Below, piece by piece: positions 23,256 through 34,359 of a stretch of 64,000 nucleotides of DNA. This stretch comes from Monilinia fructicola (taxonomy: Eukaryota > Ascomycota > Leotiomycetes > Helotiales > Sclerotiniaceae): the NCBI GenBank assembly GCA_008692225.1, contig VICG01000006.1, forward strand, positions 2,377,001 to 2,441,000, given 5' to 3'. A program made the position numbers and the translations under genes. Numbering within the stretch: position 1 is the first letter of the stretch; each line of letters opens with the position of its first letter. The notes beneath the pieces are model-generated. The model saw only the letters and a list, made by a program, of their open reading frames with translations. It did no database searches and had not been told where the DNA came from.

Positions 23256-24282
23256 TTAACATGTGTCCTCATCACAGTTCTCGTTATCCTCCAAGAAAAT
23301 ACCTCCAAAGATTAGGCCTTCATTGATTCCACTTTCCTGGAAACCGTTCTTGGAAATATCCGCACCGGAAGCAAAATTTGTTGGCTTCTTCAACAGACCA
23401 AAGTGGTATTGACCTTGTCCAGATATGTCATTTTTTAAGGCTTCTGTTACCGATTTGAGAGGTTTTGAAGAGGCGGAGTAAAATACTTGTGTTGTACTGG
23501 TTCAAGGTTAGTTGGATATATCAAAGGAAAAATGGATGGAACACAAAACTTGGCGGTAAAATCCAACTTCAATCCAAAGTTGTGCCATCCATCAGTGAAG
23601 GGGGTGGTGAAGAGCTCAGTGGCTCCTTCATTGACATTTCCGATGACCCTCAAGACATTGGAGTCTGTGTTGTTTGAATCCAGAATAGTACCTGTCTTCA
23701 ACACGAATTGATTTGTGCTGTAATCTGCACTTTCAAGGAAAGCAATTTGATACTCGTGGCTGAGATTCAGCGGACGGGCGCTATCCTTCAAGATGGAGAA
23801 ATGAAGAGTTTTGATCCCAACAGTAAAAGGGTCGGAGCCATTGTTTGATGATGGCATCATTTCAGCCCTGCGAAATCCGAGTTGGATATTGGTTGGGGAG
23901 GGAGCAAAGATGGAAGCATCAGAGAGGGTAACCTCGAAGGGTTGAGATGAGTTTCCGTCATACTGTGAGATTGTTAGGCGTGTGACAAGTGTGGTGTGCA
24001 GAATGGCTTACCAAAGAAGCGGGGATGCCAGTTGGGATTTTGATTATCTGACTCCAGGTAAGGTCTGGAGGAAACGTTAGAGGGGATACTACGAAAGAAG
24101 ACAGCAAACATACTCGCTCCAAAGTTGTAACTAGGATTGTAGAGACTTGAATTGGCATTATCAAATGCACTTGGTGTAGTTCCTAACGGGATGCGTCCGT
24201 CAAAATAAATTGGACAATCCTGGGCCTGTGCGACCGAGGCGAGTGTCAACAATGACAAGCCGAGTAAAGAGTGAAGGGACAT
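23256..24282 (-). CDS. Secreted glycoside hydrolase family 131 beta-glucanase
   Basis: GH131 enzymes are secreted fungal beta-1,3/1,6/1,4-glucanases that act on plant or fungal wall glucan. Exons on the minus strand: 24114-24282, 24012-24064, 23550-23962, 23256-23496. The introns are about 49-53 bases; the first three-exon joins use GTATGT and GTAAGC donors, the last donor is the weak GTTTTG but has a clear CTAAC branch site and CAG acceptor. The product is 291 residues. It starts with a signal peptide (MSLHSLLGLSLLTLASVAQA), followed by the mature start QDCPIYFDGRIP. Conserved GH131 stretches include NFGANLTWSQIIKIP, NIQLGFRRAEMMP, LHFSILKD and DGWHNFGLKLDF. N-glycosylation sequons and a C-terminal pair of cysteines are visible. 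A TATA-like ATATATA lies about 150 bases upstream. The frame is intact. Confidence 0.88.
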
Positions 24283-25162
24283 GATAGCAAGGTATATTTG
24301 AATGAATGTAAGAATAAATGAGTGTATATAAAAATGTTGCTGTGGGTAAAAGAATGGAAGTGAGAAGCAGAGTCACACAGTGATACTTTGGATGAACGGT
24401 TCACGGTCCGTACAGCCAGTTCCTATATGTATATATAGTCAGCCCCCCTCCATGCCTCCATGCCTCCACGAAATTCCTCATTTTATCTGATATAGTGTGA
24501 AATAATGAGCCTTCGCCCAAGAAAGTTAACTCTGCCTTATGATTAGAGTTTCTTCGGATATATTATGCGTTAACGAATACAATTTCCATAATTTTCAAAT
24601 GTATAACACAAGAAGACCAATTCAGAATAAGTGAACCACAAGAATCAGCAAAAACCATGTAATATGCGATGCAAAGTATGGGTTTATGCTGGTTTAGAAA
24701 TTAAAAATCTGGAGACCAAGTAGCAAGCGTGTTTCAATCGAACTCTAATTCGATGAGTAATTTCGGATGGCTTATGATAACTTTGCGAGGTCTTGGATAG
24801 AGTTTGAAGGATGTTTCAATTATTCAACTCGTACAAATAGATTGAACGAAATTGAGCAGAATCTGGTAATTCAGATATAGACCTCTTCTAGAACTACTGA
24901 GGAGTGCAACAAGAAGCAACCCGGTGCTTAAGGAATGTAGATCTTGAGGCCTAGACATGAATGCAGTACTAGAATTTGTATTTCGAGGCGAATGAATGTT
25001 GACATGTTGGCATGGGTTGAAAGAAGGAGACGCGACAGCAGAGATACGATGGATCTGAGTTCAATATCAAAAACATTAAAATACTACGGAGTGCCTAGTT
25101 CTAGTAGGTGTATCAACAAAATGCTAAAGTTGTTGCAACTTGCAACTCAAAGAACTTTCCAC
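24283..25162. other. Promoter of GH131 gene and spacer
   Basis: Holds the GH131 promoter (TATA-like sequence near 24425-24440, minus strand). The rest has no coding signal and becomes gradually AT-richer towards the transposon-like block. Confidence 0.5.
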
Positions 25163-25164
25163 TA

Positions 25165-25195
25165 CTTAGCGTTGTTTTGGGTCAATGCCGGGCTA
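25165..25195 (+). repeat. Left terminal inverted repeat
   Basis: 31 bases containing the core GTTGTTTTGGGTCAATGCC. Pairs with 27157-27187 on the opposite strand with three mismatches (A/G at position 4, G/A twice near the inner end). Confidence 0.85.
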
Positions 25196-27156
25196 AAAAT
25201 TAATCGAAAACACGTTAATACAGGAAATACGTTTCTATATATTAAATATTCAAAAATTAATAATAAATCAACGAATTAATATTATATTGTAAAAAATGCT
25301 TTGAAAAAGTTGTAAAACTAAAGGGCAATTATACTTTTTATGAAAAACCTTAAGAATCAAAGTTCCTATAGGCGTATGGTAAGCTATGGTTAATACCAAT
25401 AAAAAAAACCTCTTTTATGTAAAAAACAGTTAATTAGCAATATTGTTTTTTTGTATATATTATAAGAAGAATATGGTAAGAAGTATATAAAAGAATTAAT
25501 CAAGTTGGTATGTGTAGTGGGTACAATTAATTTTTTTTGGCGGATATATCGAACGTTTAAAATAAGGGTGGTAGGGGGGGTATAGTTTATTTTTTCTTTT
25601 TATTGGCGAAAAAAGGTTATTGAAATGGTTATAGTATTTTGAAAGTTTAGAGAATTAAATGTTTTTTTAATATATATCAAATTGAAATGCAATATATAAA
25701 AAGGAGTTAAAGGAATTTTTATTTTATATTATTATGTATAAGATTTATTTCATTTATTTTTTACTATTAAATAAATCTAATTTAATTATAGTTATATAGA
25801 AAATACGAATTGTATAAACAAAAGCTTTTAAATCTGTATTAGAAATAAATCCTAATTTAGTTATATTTATTGATACTATTTTTGTATAACTTTATAAATT
25901 CAAAAAGAAAAAAGTATAGTTAATCTTTAACAAATATAATTATAAAAAATATTATATAACTTATAAATTCAAATAAAAATTATAGCTATAAACAATTTTT
26001 TAATGGAATATATTATATTTATTATCCTGGTTTTTGTATAGTTTTTTCAATTGAAATAGAGCAAAAGAAAAACCAAGTAAATAAGTATATAAATAATTTT
26101 AATTAATAGAAGAATATATAGAACGAATTAATATTTGAGAATATTAAAATATAGAAAAAGAGAAAGTATTAAAAAAAAAATATATTAGAAAATATAATTC
26201 GCTGGCTAATAAAAAGAAATATGTTATAAATAAGGAATTTAAAAAAAATAATTGATTAAAAAAAAGAATAAACTAGTATTATTTTACTTTTGAATATTTA
26301 AAACTTTATTTAATCCTTTAGTATAAAAAGATTTAATTTAAACATTTTACTTTTTAACTTGTAATAAATAATATAGTAGTATATAATAGTAGTTATACAA
26401 AAATTCTACTTCGAATTTGATAAAATAGTTTAATTTTTATAATTACCTTAATCTTTGGATTTTAATTTTATTAAATAAATATAATACTATATATATACCT
26501 AAATTCGAAAGAAAAGATTTTAAAAGCATATACCCTTGAAATAATATAGAAATAATAAAAAACGTAAAAAAAAAATAAATTAAAAAATCCCTTAAAATTT
26601 TATTAATACTATTATTCTATATATTATAAAAGTATATAAATTAACTATAAAATATAATGAAAATAACAATTTTTATAATTAGTTTTTTTTTTAATTTATT
26701 ATTTCTATTAATTTAAAAGTTCTTTTATAGTATAAATCATTTTCTTTAGTTTATTAAAAGCTTTTAATGAAATCGATTATTTCAACTCTTCCAATTTTAA
26801 CATTTTGAAACTCTATATTCCCTACCCAACCAATAAAAAGACCTTTTGAATTTACTATAGTAATACTAATTTGATTAGCATTATCTAAAGCCTTTTCTAT
26901 TAAATAAAAAATATTATTAAATTAAAAAAATCAATAAAAAAAAAAAAAGTTATTTAAGAACTTTATTTAAGGTTAATTAGTTTATATTAATAATTTAGGA
27001 ATAATTATACTTTTATAAATAAATTTAATATATAAAGTTATTTTTTAAGATTTAAATAATATAATTTTTTTTAGGAGTAGAATATGTTATAATATAAATT
27101 TATATAGCAATGTGTTTATAGTTAAAGAAATTATAATTCGAAATTTCTCGCTTAAA

Positions 27157-27187
27157 TAGTCTGGCATTGACCCAAAACAACGCCAAG
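27157..27187 (-). repeat. Right terminal inverted repeat
   Basis: Reverse complement of the left repeat with three transitions. The core GGCATTGACCCAAAACAAC is fully conserved. Outside it the base composition returns abruptly to normal. Confidence 0.85.
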
Positions 27188-27450
27188 TAGGTATTCGGTA
27201 ATTATCTAGCTTCGGAGACCGGGTTGTCTATTATCCGAATCGTGGGGTACCTGGCCTTACGTAATCTTACCTAATAACCTTACTTAGGTACTAGTACAAG
27301 TAGGTACTGGGTGGTTCTAAATACAAGTGTCGGGTTGTAGGGGCTTGTATTACGTACTAGGTAGGTAAGGTTAGTTAAGCAGATATCATATTTCAAACCA
27401 CCAACCTACCAAAATCATCATCATCTTCTTCTGCAAATAAAAAATAGAAA

Positions 27451-28331
27451 ATGGCGGAAGTAACAGATAACCCAGATGTGCCTTCGAACAAGAAGGCCTT
27501 CATTCCCTTAGGTATACCCTCCCGCACTCCTCCCTCGTTCCACTCAAGCTAACCCCTCTCAAGAAAACAACCCCGAAGTAATGTCCTCCCTGCTACACAA
27601 ACTCGGCCTCTCAACCGCCCTCTCCTTCCATGACGTATTCTCCATTGAAGATCCCTCTCTCCTCTCCTTCATTCCCCGCCCCGCTCTCGCCCTCTTGTTG
27701 GTTTTCCCGGTCTCGAAGAGCTATGAACAATTCCGCGTGACTGAGGACAAGGAACGGGAGGATTACAATGGCAAGGGAGAGGGAGAGCCGGTCATATGGT
27801 ACAAACAGACTATTAGGAATGCATGTGGGTTGATTGGGCTCCTCCATGCTGTGAGCAATGGAGCTGCGAGGGGTTTTGTTTGGTAAGTTTGGCTCTATTG
27901 ATCGCATCATTTTGAAGAATTAAGCAAATCTAATACTTCTTTCCCCTCCAGAGCAAGGTACCGACCTCGACAAGCTGATTAAAGATGCCATTCCCCTTCC
28001 CGCAGGTGAACGGGCCGACCTCCTCTACAATTCCCAGCCTCTCGAGTCCGCTCATCAAAGTGCCGCAACACAGGGCCAATCATCCACACCCAATGCCGAA
28101 GATGACATTGATTTACACTATGTATGCTTTGTGAAAGACGAGAAGAATAATCTGTGGGAGATGGATGGGAGGAGGAGAGGCCCACTTGAGCTAGGAGCCC
28201 TGGGCGCAGATGAAGATGTCCTGAGTGAGAAGGCATTGAACTGGGGAGTGAGGAAATTTCTGAAGAGAGAAGAGGAGAACGGCGCGGAGTTAAGGTTCAG
28301 CTTAATTGCATTGGCACCAAGCCTTGACTGA
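27451..28331 (+). CDS. Ubiquitin C-terminal hydrolase (UCH family, peptidase C12), frame disturbed at second intron
   Basis: UCH enzymes release ubiquitin from small C-terminal adducts (UCH-L3/Yuh1 type). Exons: 27451-27511, 27564-27882, 27952-28331; the first intron (52 bases) has GCTAAC and AAG. Motifs: N-terminal FIPLENNPEVM, the nucleophile in IRNACGLIGLLHAV (Cys about 108), the His of DLHYVCFV (about 182) and the Asp of EMDGRRRGP (about 198). With the consensus donor GTAAGT at 27883 and acceptor CAG at 27951 the exons are out of phase by one base and make a stop. Removing one T from the TTT at 27879-27881 restores 759 coding bases (252 residues), reading through the junction as GFVEQGTDL. 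A weaker donor (GT at 27878) with AG at 27953 would also keep frame while losing two residues. The gene converges on the ZIP transporter, with 337 bases between. Confidence 0.9.
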
Positions 28332-28668
28332 AATGATTGCGGGTTATAGTTATGATTATCACGAAGCATAGGTACTTGAAGGTCGGAACGGGATACTGGC
28401 GTTGCATTATACCGGAACATCAAACGAACAGTCGCAGGATAACCACATCCAGATATCTCACATTCAAATTGGAGGAAAGCTAAAAGCATTGAGTTTAGAT
28501 ACCATGATCTTTTTCAACTTTATGAGATGACATTATCCGTGATCTCGTTCCTCCTCATCCAATCTCTATTGACGTATTTGGTGTACATTTCAAAAGTCCA
28601 AAGCCATGCCATGTAATTCGACCCAACTCAGTCCCTTTTTTCATGATACCTCTTTCTATGGAGACATC
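28332..28668. other. Convergent 3' spacer
   Basis: Lies between the stop codons of the ubiquitin hydrolase and the ZIP transporter and presumably holds both 3' UTRs. No ORF of interest. Confidence 0.6.
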
Positions 28669-30049
28669 CTATGACCAAGAAATGCTATAAATTGTTAGCA
28701 ACTATACCAAAAGAAAAGAAAAAAGCTAAAACTTACTAAAGCATAATTCCAGCTCCAGCGGCCATGGCCACGAATTGTTTGATAGTCTTCGTTAACTCAA
28801 CACCTCTGTCCTTACCAGTCTCCAACAATTCCGGAATAACTGCTACAGTTCCAACATACAAGAATGTCCCAGCAGTAAAGGGCAAGAGCATATCACCCCA
28901 CTCTAAACTCGTCCCCATTAGTCCTTCAAAATCTGCCAATACCGCCTTCTTCTGTACTAGAGCCGTATTCTTGAATCATAATACCAATGACCGTGCCGAG
29001 AAGAGCTCCAAGTGCAGTTACGAATTGAGCACCCATTGCTGCGCGTTTGGAGAAACCGGATTGGATCAAGAGGGCAAAATCACCGACTTCGTGAGGGATT
29101 TCGTGGAAGAATACTGCGACTGTGGTGGTCGCGCCGATTGTTGGGGATGCGTAGAAGGAAGAGGACATGGCCAGACCGTCGGTGATGTTGTGGGTGAAAT
29201 CCGCACTATACAACAATTAGCTATTATCCCTTTCTCATGAACGAAAGACAGGACATACATTAGATTGAGATACCCAGCAAGCTTCACACTTGAGTTGATC
29301 TCTTTTTCGGTTTTCTCTACCTCAACAATTGTCTTTCCATTCTCCTTCTTCCTTGATCTAGTACCTTTGGAAGGTGTATTGTCCAAATTGCTCGACACAG
29401 CAGAGCTATCTTTCTCGCTCTCATGTCCATGGCCATGCGAATGATCATGGCCCTCTCCACCAGTAGCAATTCTTAACCCCTTGCCCTTGTCCATGGCAAC
29501 GAATGTAACGAATCCAACCATAATTGCAACTCCCAACAGTAAATTACGGTTAGGTTCTACCAACACAAATCGCACATTTTCATGTGCGTCCTCGCCGAGG
29601 AAGATTTCGGGAAGCAGATGGAACAAAGTATCGCCTAAAAGTCCGCCGACTGCAAATGCTACCATTACGGAGAGAGACGATGGGTCAATGTTTGGTGGAC
29701 ATAACGCGAGGAGGAAATTGGGAGGCCCAGAGATATAGAGCGTTGCAAGAAGGGCATTGACAGCGGGAGTGGAAGGAAAGAGGACTGCGAATATGCGGGA
29801 AGCAAGAGTCGAAGTAACCGGTGATGTTACTTGTTTATACGCATTGAGATCTTGCACAAGAGGACATTCCTATAGAGTGGAACTGGTTAGCCAGGACACG
29901 GAGGGATGACTGTGCGAGCTTACTTGAAGCTTATCCTCTATCTCAGGCAAGCTCATGCTCGCAACAGATGTAGCATGACCTTGAGCATACACGCATACGA
30001 TTGCAATTGAAAGCAAAAGAGCTACATGGCGGGGTTTAAAGAACGACAT
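28669..30049 (-). CDS. ZIP-family zinc transporter (LIV-1/YKE4-like), one apparent frameshift
   Basis: ZIP transporters of this subgroup move zinc into the cytosol, in yeast YKE4 from the ER. Minus-strand exons: 29924-30049, 29259-29869, 28737-29205, 28669-28684. Features: a hydrophobic N-terminus that is probably a signal sequence, a His-rich loop ([10 protein letters not shown]), the signature [11 protein letters not shown], the metal-site helix [13 protein letters not shown], and C-terminal helices ending IMLYISWS. The last exon is only 16 bases; it is supported by GTAAGT, GCTAAC and TATAG and by the conserved tail. In exon 3 the frame after [10 protein letters not shown] runs to a stop at 28926, while the conserved sequence from [15 protein letters not shown] onward is in the next frame. 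One extra base near 28960-28975 explains this; without it the coding length is 1221 (406 residues). A 52-base stretch with GT..AG ends could be called an intron instead but would delete the conserved GIMIQE. Confidence 0.88.
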
Positions 30050-31230
30050 TTTGGGCTGGTGGAGCTGGTGGTGAAAAAGAAAGAAGGGACAGCTGAACTT
30101 TTCCTGGGGAAACTATCGGATTATCAGTACGATAGCAGATGGTGCTTAGCGAGGTGGAACTCGTGTTTTTAAGCTTTACTGGGTCTCTCTCAAGGGGCCT
30201 GTCCTGTCCTGTAACGTCTCGGGTCCGATGGATTGAGTAGAACTTTGTAGCGCATTAAATATCAATCTTCATCTTGATTAAATGCGTTACAAAACATTAT
30301 AGAAGTCAGCTTTAGAATCATTTTCGTGTTTCGAAACTGTCCGTCACCAAGATGGTCTATTTTTGCGAAAAGATGATTTATCAGTCAATTGTCAGCCAAA
30401 CAGCCAAACAGCCAAACAGCCAAACAGCTGAACAGAGATCTGTCATCATTCTTACTTCACATCTCGTGTTACATCGTTACCTGCTCATTGATGACTTTAA
30501 TCTTCCTGCAATTGCAAGGACAATGTCATAATGTGGCCATCTTTGTGATTTCAAGGCTTCTATGAAAGAATGAGTAGTCTCTCAGCATGCCTTCAGAAGG
30601 CCATGCATGCATGATTCAACCGTGCCGGGGTTTTTCTCAGGTGACGGAATACTATGAAGCTGGATTAGTGGTCCGCATCTACTTTTCCCTTATGGAGATT
30701 CACGACAGCAGAGGAGTAATGTTGCAGCCCCAGGCCTATGGACTGAACGTCAAAAGAGGAAGATAGTATAGTGGATCTTGTGCCTCTCATTCTATCAATT
30801 GATAGTAGCACAGCTGCTAGTATTCGTATGTTCTTTATCCTCTACATTGCATTGGATGAGGGATTGAATCGAGTACAAAAAGGAATTGCAAGGTACTCGA
30901 GTTCATGATTCATCTGAGTTCAATAATCTGGTATCTTTCCAATTATAGGCATCTCTATGCGTTTGTCTGATGATTCCCATTTCTAGTATTCCTGTTATTC
31001 TATATATTCTATCAATGTCTACTAATTATTATTCTAGTCGGACGGGAGTACAGACATGCATAACGAGGAAATAATTAGGTGCCACTTACAGGTCAAAGTC
31101 TAGTACTCATTGTCTAGTATGATCTTCTCCGAGTATATTTACCATTAAAGGCTAGAGTTGTATCGCAGGAAAGAGAGCACCCGAGTGCATTCTCCAGCAT
31201 TTTGAGCAAAGCTTCCTCACATAGCTTAAC
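30050..31230. other. Spacer upstream of ZIP transporter
   Basis: Contains the ZIP promoter and an 8-bp tandem repeat at 30393-30431. No gene recognised. Confidence 0.5.
30393..30431. repeat. 8-bp tandem repeat (CAGCCAAA)n
   Basis: Four perfect copies of CAGCCAAA followed by a diverged fifth (CAGCTGAA), about 340 bases upstream of the ZIP start codon. Confidence 0.9.
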
Positions 31231-31423
31231 TCATTTGCAAGTCTGGTCTTCATCATCTGCACTTGGGACGATTCTTTCGTCTTCAGTGCTACCGCCTCCG
31301 TCTCGTCTAGATCCCCCCATCTGTCTTGGTATCTTCTTTATCATGTTCTTCCGTCTCAACTTTTGTTTCGCCACTTCTCCTGCTATCATCTTTCAGCGTT
31401 ACATTAATCGTCACCCATTTCAT
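31231..31423 (-). pseudogene. Possible small acidic ORF with one frameshift
   Basis: Unrecognised. On the minus strand, ATG at 31423 opens a hydrophilic frame starting MKWVTINVTLKDDSRRSGE that is rich in Asp, Glu, Lys and Gly. It hits a stop just after a six-base G run (plus-strand CCCCCC at 31313-31318). One fewer G lets the same hydrophilic character continue (SRRDGGGSTEDERIVPSADD) to a stop at 31231, giving about 63 residues. Continuous composition across the break suggests coding, but the length is small and there is no homologue in view. It may be the remnant of a larger gene. Confidence 0.25.
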
Positions 31424-32554
31424 ACCCCATATTGATAGAATTCTTCATCATTGATATACTAATGGTGCGGGTTCCGGACAAGAAATTTCTTATTCATAGC
31501 TTTCACCAAAGTAATATCATCATAGAATTCAAAAATCCACCATACCAAATTTTCGGTTAAAGGTGTTCCGCTGTACTACCGTGCTGGTACATTTCTTGTG
31601 GGATAGCCGCCTGAGTCTTCTGCATCTGATACGGATTTTTCACGCAATGGAGCCTGAAAATAGCTTTCTAGATGCACGTCATTACATCACAAGTCTGTTC
31701 GTTCACGATGGATGCATTGAGTCTTTCCGTTGGGGGCACTTACGATTATTTAAGGATATATTAATGATATATTGATTGATACTTCTTCCGTGCAAACAGA
31801 TAGTTCTGTCAATCCGAGAGAAAATAAGGTGTTAAAGAAACCGTTATATACGGTACTATGTTGTATTTGAATTTTTGAGTTGAATAAAAATTGAAGCGTA
31901 CTGTAAACTTCTGGATCAGTCAATAAGTGTAGACTGCACATGTAGAATAATGCACTGACACTCTCTTTTCATTTGGAAAGTCTCCATGGCAAGGAACATA
32001 TTCACTCCGAGTATTTAATCCGCAAACTCTCGCTTCACAAATAAAGGAGATCCTTGCATATTCACGACAGAAATCACAAACAACCTTCCGATTGGAGGAA
32101 AGGCTAAACTCTGGTATTGATTGCACACTTCTCATCTCATATCAAGCTCCCTCTCTCATCTCTCTGACTGGTTTAGCCTAGTCTTTTCAACCTCCATGGT
32201 TGATCCTTCTACTGGCCAAGATTAGTCAGATGAAACAGCACGGTTTTGACACCAATCCATAAGTTATTCACTGACATTTTGGTACAGTCTGCTCATATTG
32301 CGAGAGAAGCCCATCTCAATACCCGGAGAATTCGTTTGATGGTCTAATAATCGTTTATTGTTGGCCAAATCAGGCTACAACTGCACAATAGAAGACTGGA
32401 AGATTACTACAAATTGCCGTCTAACCGCTAAGAGTGAATGAGAGAAAAGTCAGGACCTCAAATCGACCTGTTGACTAGTATTAGCCGGTGTTTGATCGAA
32501 GGTATTGGATATACCGTGTCAAAGAGGGTGAAATACTTCTCTATGATTCGCTAT
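31424..32554. other. Spacer, no recognisable gene
   Basis: Only short unrelated open frames on both strands. No RNA gene seen. Confidence 0.5.
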
Positions 32555-33020
32555 CTATGCACCACCAGCCGCTTTGGCAGCATCAGTGGCAGTGGCAGCG
32601 GCAGCGGCCGCGGTAGAAACCAGTGGCAGAGGAATCATCAGTCTCAGCGGAAGCATCAGTGGCAGCGGCAGTATCAGTGGCAGCCGATGCATCAGTGGCA
32701 GCGGTAGCATCAGTGGCAGTCGAAGTATTAGTCGAAGGATTAGTGGCAGTGACAGTATCAGTGGTAGCGGTAGCATCAGTGGCAGTCGAAGTATTAGTGG
32801 CAGTAGCAGTGGCAGTGGCAGCGGCAGCAGCCTTGCACTCTTTCAGGTATTCTTGGATAATAATTGCCATTTCTTTTGCGGTGAATTCCGTTTCAACTGA
32901 GTGTTCTTCCCGCATCTTATTTTTGACGCACTCTGCAACTTTTCTTGGTACTTTCTGGATGTCTGGATAGCACTCTCGGAATGCTTTCTTCTCATCCGCA
33001 GTCATTTCCGCATACGACAT
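32555..33020 (-). CDS. Small protein with Ala/Thr/Asp repeat tail, one apparent frameshift
   Basis: Unrecognised small gene. From ATG at 33020 the N-terminal 60 or so residues are charged and helical (MSYAEMTADEKKAF..., with a conserved-looking FRECYPDIQKVPRKVAECV). After this come many imperfect ATDA/TAT repeats encoded by GCT/ACT/GAT-rich six-base units. The first frame ends at 32583 in an atypical Cys/His/Arg tail. One T fewer in the minus-strand TTT (plus-strand AAA at 32617-32619) keeps the Ala/Thr repeats going to AAKAAGGA and a stop at 32555. The corrected length is 465 bases, 154 residues, divisible by three. No signal peptide or membrane segment. The tail is probably disordered. Function unknown. 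Confidence 0.6.
32583..32820. repeat. Hexamer-based coding repeat (AGTGGC-like)
   Basis: Plus-strand AGTGGCAGC/AGTATCAGTGGC units repeat throughout; on the minus strand they encode the Ala/Thr/Asp tail. All three minus frames stay open for long stretches because the unit length is a multiple of three, so antisense ORFs here are artefacts. Confidence 0.85.
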
Positions 33021-34359
33021 CTTTCCAGAGATTGTTGTATTATTGTTAAGAATTGATTAGGGTGTCTCTTCCTATCTCGTCGAATGATGGTGGTTGATAG
33101 ACAGGAAAACGAGACCATGTTCGGTGATCCAGAGTATTTAAGGTATCATATTGCCATTAATCCACTCCTCATTGTTAAGATAATAGTGTTTCAATAATGA
33201 GGGCATTCCTTTCAGCTATAATAGACACTATTAGAAGTGAACAGCATGAAGCAACTCTGCGATATTCTTTTTCTGATCACAATCGTCTAAGAGTTAGTTT
33301 TGTTAAACCGAATTTGATTGCATAGTCCTAGGTAACTTCTAGAAAGATCATATGTTTATCATTTTCTACGTCTTAGTGGTCGTGCAAATAGATATCTCAA
33401 AGAGTAACTAGTTGCTAGTATTGCCTAGTCTAAAATATCTTGCACTTAAAGGTCTATTTGCAGGCAGAAGACTCCATCAAGGTCGCCGGGCACTCCCTTG
33501 CTTTCACTTAAAAGTCTTTGATTTCCAGGTAACAATGGCTAAATACGCGCTCCACGAGAATCAATTGCAACGAAGCCTCATGGGTATGCATGACCATTCA
33601 GCAATTCAGAAATATATCTTTATGAATGGCATGGAAACCATGGGGCTGGGAAATAGATAAAGCTAATCGCCCTACTACTGTCTACCAACTACCTAAATGT
33701 AATTGATCACGAAAGAAATAGTCAGTTATGAAAAGCATTCCCATAGATCACGTTCCTTAGGTCAACAAGCTTGAGAGCATCTAATCAACATGTTTGCATT
33801 GCTTTCTTGTAATTCTATTGTATATCCTTGAAGTAGGTGCATCGTGTGAGTATTATTAGATTTTTGAGCTTTTGCTACAGCATAAATACATGAGAAGCAT
33901 GCATTATGTTAGCTCAAGTGAGCCCAGAAGAAAAGCATCCATAATGTACGTTTAGGATGGTTCTCTACTGTTACATTAGTTGAATTAAAGATGCATACGC
34001 AAACTGCAAAATAAATGAAATTTTACACAACTTTTTACTGTTCGCTTCAAATACAGACAGCTAGGTAAAGAATTGCGAGGCTTCCAGAGTCTCGCAGCCT
34101 TTCGATTGTATATTCTAGTTTTGATACTCTCCATTATTATCATAGAGACAATTTGCGGATATTTCAACATTATCTATGATCGATTTACACAACGATGATA
34201 ATACATAATTATTGACTATATCCTACTTTTTGTACTTTCCGTGCTGCCACAGCATATCGATCTTAAACTGCTACATACTTCTCAATTTCCCCACGCTCAA
34301 GGTTTCACTTTTGTATAGTCCACAGATAAAAAATGCAGATAGTAGCCAATGAAGTTTTT
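33021..34359. other. Spacer, no recognisable gene
   Basis: Nothing coding recognised. Contains the promoter of the Ala/Thr-rich gene and the 3' side of the membrane-protein gene. Confidence 0.5.

Larger units (their letters stand above)
25163..27189. mobile_element. AT-rich, TIR-bounded degraded DNA transposon (Tc1/mariner-like size, TA duplications)
   Basis: A block of about 2.0 kb, almost only A and T, is flanked by inverted 31-base repeats (25165-25195 and 27157-27187), each bordered outside by TA (25163-25164, 27188-27189). A TA target duplication and this length fit Tc1/mariner-superfamily elements such as the fungal Fot1/pogo group. The TIRs differ at three positions, all G/A transitions. 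The interior has no open frame worth naming and almost no CpG, which is what repeat-induced point mutation (RIP) leaves behind. Seen: TIRs, TA and extreme AT content with sharp edges. Inferred: transposon identity and RIP. I cannot name the family from the TIR sequence. Confidence 0.75.

Noticed and set aside
25163..27189. Nuclear insertion of mitochondrial DNA or a centromere core
   Set aside because: Extreme AT content raised both ideas, but the matching inverted repeats with flanking TA and the 2-kb size fit a degraded transposon better, and no mitochondrial gene is readable.
30393..30431. CRISPR-like or other spaced array
   Set aside because: Contiguous 8-bp tandem repeat without spacers, in a eukaryotic genome.
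32555..32970. Long plus-strand ORFs across the Ala/Thr repeat
   Set aside because: Six-base periodic repeat keeps several frames open on both strands; only the minus frame continues into a non-repetitive N-terminus.
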